64,000 nucleotides of DNA, from the NCBI GenBank assembly GCA_963170755.1, contig OY720680.1, positions 103,610,274 to 103,674,273 on the forward strand. Direction: 5' to 3'. Below the pieces are notes generated by a model. That model made no database searches, had not been told where the DNA came from, and worked only from the letters and a program-made list of their open reading frames with translations. Source of the stretch: Amphimallon solstitiale (Eukaryota > Arthropoda > Insecta > Coleoptera > Scarabaeidae). A program made the translations under genes and the position numbers. Below, one piece after another: positions 56,921 to 64,000 of the stretch (its first letter is position 1; each line of letters begins with the position of its first letter).

Positions 56921-57418
56921 TTATGGATATCTTCCGGAAGGTTTCATTCCGGGCGGATGATTGAAACAATGGGCTTTGCACGGGTCATCGTACAGACAGG
57001 GCCCACCCTTGGGCTTCCAGTGCTTACATCCCGGGCGCGTGCATAACTCTGGTGGCGGTAATGTTGTACTTACATCTGGTTTTGCCGGTTTAGGTGGGCA
57101 AGGCATAATATGAGCCCCCCAAACACCGATGGGGTTACAGCATTGTGGCGGAAACAACTTCATCGTACAAGGTTTGAAGCCGGTCGGACAGCCTCTATTT
57201 GCACAATCATCCAATCCATTTTTTTTCTGTACTAAATAGTCTTCGCAACATGGATTCTTTCCGTCCACTGTAACTCCTCGACTTTTTTCTGGAGGGCAGT
57301 TGGAACTCCTGCCGTTATTTCTATGTACTAACGCTTGTGCACGATAGTCGATATTGTAATTGTTATAAAAATTATCATATCTACTATTATAGGCGCTTCT
57401 TTCACCAGCAACTGCCGC
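56921..57418 (-). CDS. Last exon of a cysteine-rich, probably secreted protein
   Basis: The acceptor tattttacag ends at 57419 and the exon starts in phase 0 with AAVAGERSAYNSRYD. It encodes 165 residues, rich in Cys, Pro and Gly, with repeats of C-x(n)-C including PCCEDYL, CANRGCPTGFKPC, FPPQCCNPIGVWG and ELCTRPGCKHW. Its stop lies at the end of SGRYP. Many spaced cysteines are typical of disulfide-bonded secreted or cuticular proteins. The 5' exon with a signal peptide was not found upstream in the remaining window. I do not recognise the family. Confidence 0.75.
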   Translation of the reverse strand, partial: AAVAGERSAYNSRYDNFYNNYNIDYRAQALVHRNNGRSSNCPPEKSRGVTVDGKNPCCEDYLVQKKNGLDDCANRGCPTGFKPCTMKLFPPQCCNPIGVWGAHIMPCPPKPAKPDVSTTLPPPELCTRPGCKHWKPKGGPCLYDDPCKAHCFNHPPGMKPSGRYP

Positions 57419-57719
57419 CTGTAAAATAAAAATGTGAAACATAAAATTGTGAAGTATAGTAAATCTATCGAAGCGTCTAAAAATGAGAACCTAAGAACCG
57501 AGATTTAATGAGAATAACGACTTTTTTTCTGCAATATCTGATTTTACATTGCGTAAAATATTGCATCGATTTATATTTTGAAGGGAAATATGGAATTGTC
57601 AATAAAGCACTAATACGTTTCATCAAATAAAACGGTGTGAAGTGGACTTGCTAACATCGATTTGTTCTGCTTCTTTGGTAAAACGCGTTTAAATTTAAAA
57701 GCTACTGTGCATATACATT
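57419..57719. other. Intron of the cysteine-rich gene
   Basis: AT-rich sequence upstream of the exon; no further exon was identified. Confidence 0.5.
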
Positions 57720-58638
57720 TTACTTTCTTATACGTAGTATAAGGAAGTATTGTGATGATGAAAATTTTCGACCTCGAGATTTTTGCAGATGTCCACGTTT
57801 TGAGGTCCCCTGATACCAAAAAAGTGGTTTTTAAAAAATGTCTCTCTCTCTCTCTCTGTGTGTGTGTGTCTGTCTGTGTGTGTGTGTGACCACGATAGCG
57901 GTTAAACCGCTGGAGATATCAATTCCAAATTTTGTATTTACGTGAATAATCTCCCTCTTGAGATCTGATTAGTTTTTCAGTAAAATCGGTAGACCGGAAG
58001 TAGCAGTTTACTTCAGTGAAAAAATCGAATTTTGCCAATATTTCGTCAAATATTAAGTTTATACAAATTTATAAAGAATTAATATGTACTTAAAATTAAG
58101 TTTCAGACAAATTGTCTTAAAAAAGTTTTTCGAAATTCCAACAGGAAGTAGGGCTTTTACTCTTATCGAAAATCAGTTTTTTGGGAATATCTCGCAAGTC
58201 ATGCTTTTTAGACAGATATATTACCAGTATAAAAGTATTTAAAACATAATTTTCAATATCTTTTGTATAAAAAAAATTTCAAAATTCAGACCGGAAGTAC
58301 CACTTTTACTCTTATCGAATAGCGATTTCTTGCAAATATGTCGTAAGTTATGCATTCTATATATATTTATCAAGAGTACAAAAGTATTTAGAACTGGATT
58401 TGCAATATTTTTTGTATATATGAAATTTCAAAATTCGGACCGGAAGTAGCACTTTTACTCTTAGCGAGTAGCACTTTTTTGATAATATCTTGCAAAGTAT
58501 GCATTCTATAGCGATTTATTAAGAGAATGAAAGTACTTAGAATAGGATTTTGAATAAGTTTTGTGTAAAAAAATTCTTAAAATTGTATAGTTTGAAGCGC
58601 TCAACGTATAAGAAAGTCGTGTGGTGGCCACACCTAAT
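57720..58638 (+). repeat. Dispersed repeat R1, copy 4
   Basis: The most complete copy: ctttcttatacgtagtataa start, TC/TG microsatellite (57840-57888), several tandem sub-repeats with cggaccggaagtagcac, and the end cgtataagaaag plus gtgtggtggccacac. The inverted ctttcttatac/gtataagaaag pair could be a short terminal inverted repeat. Confidence 0.88.
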
Positions 58639-58959
58639 TTTTTACAAAATATTGAAATCCATGGGCACATGTTGACAGGTTCTCCTTGTAAAACTTTTGA
58701 TAGCACTCACATGCATAAAACTATAAAACATCAATCAATCTCATTCTAAGGTTGATGGAGAAAAGCTTATTTCCAAGTAGGTTTACATGAATTCAACGTA
58801 AATAATGTTATGCATGAATTAGAGTCACCTTTACAGTGCCTGTAAAAACTGTTGGTATAGAATTTAATTACACGATAAACCAGCCCAGCCAAAGTGCGTA
58901 AAGCGTCTGCGTATACTCCCAACTGCTTCTGTTAGAATTTCATTTTCTTTTGTATATTA
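58639..58959. other. No recognisable gene
   Basis: Short AT-rich stretch between R1 and the Harbinger-like element. Confidence 0.5.
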
Positions 58960-59263
58960 AGCCGTTTGACATTTACGTAAATTACATACAAAATTAGGAA
59001 TTAAATTTATATCATAATTTACATGTAAATTTAAATCAGTATCAGACCGAAACTTTTGATAATAAATTTCAAATTTACATGTGAATTCAGTAGTAATACA
59101 TGTTTGCCACACAGCAACTTTTTACATAAAATTTGCTAACAAATTTATAATTAAACATGCGCACTAGATATAGATACTAAATAACTAAATATTATGATTT
59201 GAGGTTATGGTTATGTTGGTTTGTTTGCTTTTTAAATCAATATTGGACACTATTGGATTTGTT

Positions 59264-59470
59264 ATGGACGCAGTTGACGACAGTTTATTACTTCTAACTA
59301 CTACTATAATAATCGCAACAACCGTAGTTGTAACGGCCCGTGGTAAAAAACGTAAAAAAATCATGGACTCGATTGTGGTTAAGTCGAAAAAGAAAAGGCA
59401 ACTTAAGTATGATAAATTACGAGTTGAAAATAGAAGATTCAAATGCATAAAAAAAATTTCTTGGACTTAC
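59264..59470 (+). pseudogene. Possible Harbinger transposase N-terminal fragment
   Basis: ATG at 59264 begins MDAVDDSLLLLTTTIIIATT and passes into a lysine-rich stretch (KKRKKIMDSIVVKSKKKR). Acidic-hydrophobic then basic starts of this kind occur in Harbinger transposases, but the match is weak. The frame is cut by the hairpin MITE at 59482. Confidence 0.35.
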
Positions 59471-59481
59471 AAGTATGCATG

Positions 59482-59647
59482 GGCGAGATAGGGGAATACG
59501 GTTCAGTTTCGCTCAGACTAGACCGACTCGTGTTTTTCTCGGGAAATCCGGTAGGTAATACGGGGCTCTCGGACACCGTCCCAAGAGCCGACAAAACACG
59601 GGTCGGTCTAGTCTGAGTGAAACTCAACCGTATTCCCTTATCTCGCC
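59482..59647. mobile_element. Hairpin MITE
   Basis: A 166-bp palindrome with ends tgggcgagataggggaatac and inverse, sharing also ctcagactagaccgac. The centre is GC-richer than the flanks. Confidence 0.8.
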
Positions 59648-59650
59648 AAT

Positions 59651-60286
59651 GTATACTTACAAGCTACGAGTAAAGAATAGAACAGGAGAGAGTCTCCTTA
59701 ATAATAATATTTGTCCAAATGTGGTAACTCAATATGGCCGCCGCAATGCCTAGGCGAGCATAAATATTTTTGTATAGGGTATATGTACACTTCTTGTGTT
59801 CTCGATAATCATTTAAAATAGGTTGTTAGTCCAAAAATAATTAAAGAAATATCGTGAGTGTATTATTTTTTCAATTCTTTTCTTCTTTTTAATATATTAT
59901 AAACGGGTTTAAAGGAAATCTGCGTCAAAAATATAACGAATATTAAATGACTTGGATATATATGTTACGGCACTGAACACATAATCAGACATGTCAGATA
60001 TATGACAATTTATTTAAAATACCTCTTTTTAAATTATTATTGCCTATGTTGAATGCCAATGAAATAACTTACCGATGAAGAGAAAAATTAATATTCTTTG
60101 TTCTTGCCGTTTTAGAACGACCACAAGCCACACAATTGACCATTATAGAAACACTAAAATGTCATTTTTGACATAACCGGACATAACTGACCTACCGAAA
60201 GTGGTAACTCCGTCTAAAAAATACCTATTGCCCCACCACGTTATTATCTTTCCTGTTCTATTCTTTACTCGTAGCTTACAAGTGTA
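59651..60286. mobile_element. 636-bp element with 37-bp inverted ends
   Basis: Left arm 59651-59687 contains aagctacgagtaaagaatag and aacagga; the right arm 60250-60286 is its inverse with few mismatches. No ORF. Confidence 0.8.
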
Positions 60287-60336
60287 CAATTTAACAATTT
60301 AATTTAATTGAAAACAAATTACAAAGCAAGAAACCT

Positions 60337-60537
60337 TTATGAGGGAAATAAGTAGTTAAGTGCGTGAGATCGTGCATGTAAATTTTTATAGTCTTTCGTT
60401 TTCACCGCATTTAAATAAGGATGCTTTTGATATTCATTAATTAATGCTCGTACTTGATCGTTTGACCAAGACGTCTTTTTTATATACTGTTGATGATCAA
60501 GAATCAAGATACCGACAATAAGTACAATAATCATCAA
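60337..60537 (-). pseudogene. MADF-like DNA-binding domain fragment
   Basis: Residues SWSNDQVRALINEYQKHPYL followed by KTKDYKNLHARSHALNYLF match the start of a MADF/Myb-SANT-like domain (W, LI, Y, HP-L, YKN). The preceding residues are hydrophobic and the frame stops early. MADF proteins accompany transposase in Harbinger elements, fitting the flanking inverted repeats. Confidence 0.6.
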
Positions 60538-60939
60538 TAACTAACTACTAACAAACGTGATATCGCAGTGTATTGCAGTGATATTCAATTTACCTGCTCA
60601 TGTCGATGCGCACGCAGATTTACTAGAAACACCCACCCAGAAAATAGAACATGTGAATTAACAACCAAATCTACAAGCTAAAATTTATGTATGCCACGAT
60701 ATGTATTTATTATAAAATTTGCGTGTGATTTAAGTTATGAATTTTATTTAAAATTTACGTAAGTGTCAAACGGCCTTTAATGACATATCTACAGCGAGTC
60801 CAAGATATAGTCGACTAAAATAGCAGTTTAATAATGTGTTGTTAAATGTAATTTCAAAGAGAAAAAGACCAAACGCAAACATAAATTCCCATAGAATATT
60901 TAGGATCTTTACGAATTGAGACAAAAAACGGGGGATGCC

Positions 60940-61124
60940 TGTGGTATACCTGCAACACTGCCTGCCGCATATAACCTAAAAAGCAGTTGACACAGACGAA
61001 GCGTCGGACACAGTACATACTATATACATTTATATCTAAACAAACAATTGTACGGTGATCATTAAGTGTAATTAAAGTTATTGTGTATTAACATGTGTGT
61101 ATCTATACACCCGACAATACTACC
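60940..61124 (+). repeat. 5' LTR
   Basis: 185 bp, nearly identical to 62614-62797; the few differences include cggacacagt against cggaacggt. Confidence 0.92.
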
Positions 61125-61329
61125 TATTGGCGACGAGGACAAAAGTGCAGTAAAATCATAATAACAAAACATTTGTGAATTAGTGTAATAAAACAAAGAA
61201 AACGAAATTTAACAGACATGGTTGAACGTGATAAGATTCTGAAGATGGTGGCATGTTACGCAAGAACACATTGGCCAAGCAAATTAATAATTGATACAAA
61301 GTTAACACCGTTTTACGAGAAGAGATGAA

Positions 61330-62504
61330 TTGTCGGTTGAAGAAGGATTAGTGTTATGGAAAGGACGAATCTGTATACCGGACGAATTAAAAACACAAAT
61401 ATTGGGGATGTTACATGATGGACATCCCGGAATTCAAGCAATGCAATCAATGGCAAGACTCCATGTGTATTGGCCGGGCATTGATAACGAAATAATTAAG
61501 TATGTAAATGGCTGCAAGGGATGTCAAAGCTCCAAACAGACTGATGCGAACGTACCGCTATACCCATGGTCTGCACCAGCTGAACCTTGGTCGAGATTGC
61601 ACATTGATTTTGCAGGACCTTTCAAGAAGAAGATGTGGCTTATTGTGGTGTACGCTTATACTCGCTGGTTGGAAATAATACCCATGAACCGGACTACTAC
61701 TAAGGATACAGTCAGCATTTTGAAGGAGATGTTTGCCAGGTATGGACTGCCAAAGTTTCTGGTCTCAGATAATGGACCACAGTTAACTGCCGAGGAGTTT
61801 GAATTGTTCTGTAACGAGAAAGGAATCACACACATTAAGATAACCCCCTATCATCCAAAATCTAATGGATTAGCCGAACGCATGGTAAGAACTTTTAAGG
61901 AACATCTTGAAAGAACAGACGAGAGTGAAGACTTACAAGACGTACTCCAGATTTTCTATTCTATCATCGCAACACAATACAAAGAGGAACAGGCAGAACA
62001 CCGAGTGAATTATTATTTGGTAGACATGTACGCACTATTTTTGACCAATTTAAACCGGATATTGCGAGAAACATGGAAAAAGAGAAATGGAAACAGAAAC
62101 AACAACATGACAAAGAAAACGTAAAGGATTGGGTATTTTTAGAAGGAGAAGAGGTTTGGGTGAATAATCCACTGATTAAAGGATCCAGTGAAGGGGAAAT
62201 CAGCAAACAAACTGGGCCTTATTCGTACATAGTAAAAATAGATGGAATAGAGAGAAGGAAACATGCTGACCAACTACGGAAAAGAGAGCCGCTAATAGCT
62301 CATGAGATGGCAAAAACGTTGGAAACTCAGCTAGCACAACAGACGCAAACGGCCCCAAAGACACCAGGACCGTCCGTGGAAATATCAACAACACAGACGC
62401 CAGAGGAACAAGTTCCTGGAGGTGCATTCCTCGCACCAGATCTCACAACCCAAGTTCCTTCATTTTCCTTTCCAATAGATAATTCTATTACAGAGAGAAG
62501 CTGA
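61330..62504 (+). pseudogene. Gypsy integrase region
   Basis: After a decayed start (stop codons near 61326) the frame reads LVLWKGRICIPDELKTQILG. It continues with a zinc-finger HHCC-type block (H around LHDGHPGI, C around NGCKGCQSS) and the catalytic core HIDFAGPF, VSDNGPQLT and GLAERMVRTFKEHL, which carry D, D and E. The core frame stops at 62122-62124. Another frame (62073-62504) continues with a chromodomain-like linker (EGEEVWVNNPLIKGSSEG) and a P/T/Q-rich tail. A frameshift therefore separates core and C-terminus, and gag to RT are missing. Confidence 0.9.
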
Positions 62505-62613
62505 ACACCGGACATGCCAAACGTTGAACCGTCTACGCCGGTAGTACGACGAAACCCAGCCAGGAATCGACGACGCCCGGAGAGGTTCACCTAGTCCTCC
62601 AGAAGGGGAGGAA

Positions 62614-62797
62614 TGTGGTATACCTGCAACACTGCCTGCCGCATATAACCTAAAAAGCAGTTGACACAGACGAAGCGTCGGAACGGTACATACTATATAC
62701 ATTTATATCTAAACAAACAATTGTACGGTGATCATTAAGTGTAATTAAAGTTATTGTGTATTAACATGTGTGTATCTATACACCCGACAATACTACA
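62614..62797 (+). repeat. 3' LTR
   Basis: 184 bp; ends tactaca before the target duplicate atgcc. Confidence 0.92.
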
Positions 62798-62822
62798 ATG
62801 CCTGCCTTCTATTGTTCAAATT

Positions 62823-63170
62823 TTAGATTTTCTTGACGGAAATCCTTGCGATTTTCTTTTTAAAATTGGATATTAAATGGACGTACTTACTAATATCCTT
62901 ATTTCTCTTGACCGATATAACTGAACGTAACATAGAATAATATACCCAAAGCGACGACGCCTTACTATGTTTTGAAAGATGTTCGCAATATGCCAGGAAA
63001 ACCATTTTATTGCTGATATTATTGATTCTTTTCCCTTTACATCTTCAAGTTTTACATAGGCTTGCTCGTACATACGTCTGCCTTGATTTTTTCGGGAAGT
63101 AGGGAATCGACAACGTTTAGCACAATGCCTTTGATATCCGAAGGGACACCCTCGGAATCAGAATCACCCA
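62823..63170 (-). pseudogene. Tyrosine-recombinase/Crypton-like N-terminal fragment
   Basis: Minus-strand frames in order: GDSDSEGVPSDIKGIVLNVV with SLLPEKIKADV (to about 63076), then YEQAYVKLEDVKGKE (from about 63070), then FLAYCEHLSKHSKASSLWVY and YSMLRSVISVKRNKDISKYV (to 62823). A short acidic start, LLPxK, YExAY and the SSLWxxYSMLRS core-binding helices resemble the N-terminal part of insect Crypton-type recombinases. At least two frameshifts break it and the catalytic domain is absent. The identification is from memory of family patterns and is tentative. Confidence 0.5.
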
Positions 63171-63606
63171 TATTAATATTCGTTTTCACTAAAACTGCAT
63201 GTATATCACAAAATTGGACGTCAATAATAAAGTTACCAAAGTGAAAATTGAAATAATCAACTAGCGCGGTTACCATGACATCGACTATTATGGGCACCTA
63301 ATAATTTTGAATTTTAATTTATTACACGTTTCTGGTATTTAAGAGAAATCAAATCTAAACGTTACACGCATTTCATTATAAGTATCATTAATAACTATAA
63401 TAACACAGACTAGTAGTACTTCCACAACAAGAAGTTTATTTACGACCTCTCAATTGAATAATATTGATATTAATGTATAAAAGAAATGGCTTTTGTAGAT
63501 AGAATTATAGACAGGTAAAATTTGGCGACGTCTCAAATTTGACGCCATTTTAATTTATTGATGCATGTCGATTACTAAAGCAATTCTACTTATGCTTCAG
63601 ATTTAA
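63171..63606. other. No recognisable gene
   Basis: AT-rich sequence between the recombinase fragment and a MITE. Confidence 0.45.
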
Positions 63607-63776
63607 AGGTGCGAATCCACAATGAGAATATCTCATGAGATTTTTGTCTCATGCAATAAAAATGGCAGGATACTTCAATTTCATTGGTGGAAATCATCAT
63701 GAAACTGAAGTTATCTTGCGATTTTTATGGCATGAGACAAAAATCTCATGAGATATTCTCATTGTGAATTCCCACT
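63607..63776. mobile_element. 170-bp hairpin MITE with TTAA flanks
   Basis: The ends are inverted: ccacaatgagaatatctcat on the left and its inverse on the right pair over nearly 50 bp. TTAA flanks both sides (63603-63606, 63777-63780). The target could be TTAA (piggyBac-like) or TTA/TAA (Harbinger-like). Confidence 0.88.
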
Positions 63777-64000
63777 TTAAGTTAACCTTCCTATATAAAT
63801 TTGTATCCAGTATTGCAGTCTTTTATGAGCTGGTTAGGCTATATTACACCTCTAATAATTATTGTTTCCCGTAGACTGAACGGCACATTCAAAATGTGAG
63901 AGCTAAATACGTGTGTGAAAATAGGTACCTACTTGTACATTCGCGCCTTAAATTTTTTGTTCGTAAATGTAGCATTTCCAGTAAATTACATACTTGAAGA
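63777..64000. other. No recognisable gene at window end
   Basis: Short AT-rich stretch; no feature seen. Confidence 0.5.

Larger units (their letters stand above)
58960..60776. mobile_element. PIF/Harbinger-like relic with nested MITEs
   Basis: Ends read agccgtttgacatttacgta (left) and in inverse aggccgtttgacacttacgt (right), with TTA on both sides (58957-58959, 60777-60779), the usual Harbinger target. It contains a basic N-terminal-like frame (+, from 59264) and a MADF-type frame (-, 60337-60537), the two proteins expected of such elements. Two MITEs (59482-59647 and 59651-60286) have inserted between them. The transposase catalytic domain is absent. Confidence 0.7.
60940..62797 (+). mobile_element. 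Internally deleted Ty3/gypsy LTR retrotransposon
   Basis: LTRs 60940-61124 and 62614-62797 start tgtggtatacc and end tactaca (the 5' copy reads tactacc at its end). The 5-bp duplication atgcc flanks it (60935-60939, 62798-62802). A primer-site-like tattggcgacgaggac follows the 5' LTR and the purine tract agaaggggaggaa precedes the 3' LTR. Gag, protease and reverse transcriptase are gone. It lies beside the recombinase-like fragment at 62823 and may have split it. Confidence 0.93.

Noticed and set aside
61964..62702. Minus-strand frames opposite the gypsy integrase
   Set aside because: Antisense shadows of a clearly identified integrase on the plus strand.

Overview
The window looks like a piece of a large, AT-rich, transposon-laden insect nuclear genome. 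Support comes from spliced genes with GT-AG introns, animal-type proteins, and many Tc1/mariner, pogo, hAT, Harbinger and Ty3/gypsy remnants of types common in arthropods. A beetle or a similar big-genome insect fits, but the order is inference. I see no bacterial gene, CRISPR array, rRNA gene or intact tRNA gene.

Host genes. (1) Two phase-0 coding exons of an unrecognised gene lie at 4394-5011 (+), with a possible further 41-bp exon at 8900-8940. (2) An HMGXB4 (HMG-box protein 4)-like gene spans 15385-50280 (+). Four coding exons were found: 15385-15421, 22441-22616, 29863-30163, and 41337-41611 plus 50107-50280 as the 3' pair, so five exon blocks in all. I could not find the HMG-box exon itself. 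(3) IMP4, the Brix-domain U3 snoRNP protein, lies at 15751-16734 (+). It sits inside HMGXB4 intron 1 on the same strand and has one 60-bp intron. (4) The 3' exon of a secreted-looking cysteine-rich protein lies at 56921-57418 (-).

Mobile DNA, left to right: foldback element 2811-3658; four-copy 345-bp tandem array 5278-6665; nested MITEs 6876-8287; long-TIR MITE 9541-10127; elements 10679-11648 and 12128-12406. HMGXB4 introns hold repeat copies, an apparently intact pogo/Tigger element (23076-26134), a dead mariner, a Tc1-type relic ending 31 bp before exon 3, a Tc1 element split by a decayed gypsy element (30414-34916), a DD41D-type relic, a hAT last exon and a 5-kb inverted duplication (42411-47413). 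They also hold an element with an intact 354-aa transposase (48353-49903). Downstream of HMGXB4 are a DD41D element with an intact transposase and 717-bp inverted repeats (50982-53937), a second foldback copy (55553-56268), a Harbinger-like relic (58960-60776), a deleted gypsy element (60940-62797) and a tyrosine-recombinase-like fragment (62823-63170).

Most elements are flanked by TA, so the IS630-Tc1-mariner superfamily has shaped the locus. The most informative relationship is between the 48.4-kb autonomous element and its short ORF-less derivatives at 7.4, 8.0, 39.0 and 49.6 kb. One derivative sits inside the autonomous copy, and an equivalent nesting recurs at 7.4-8.3 kb.
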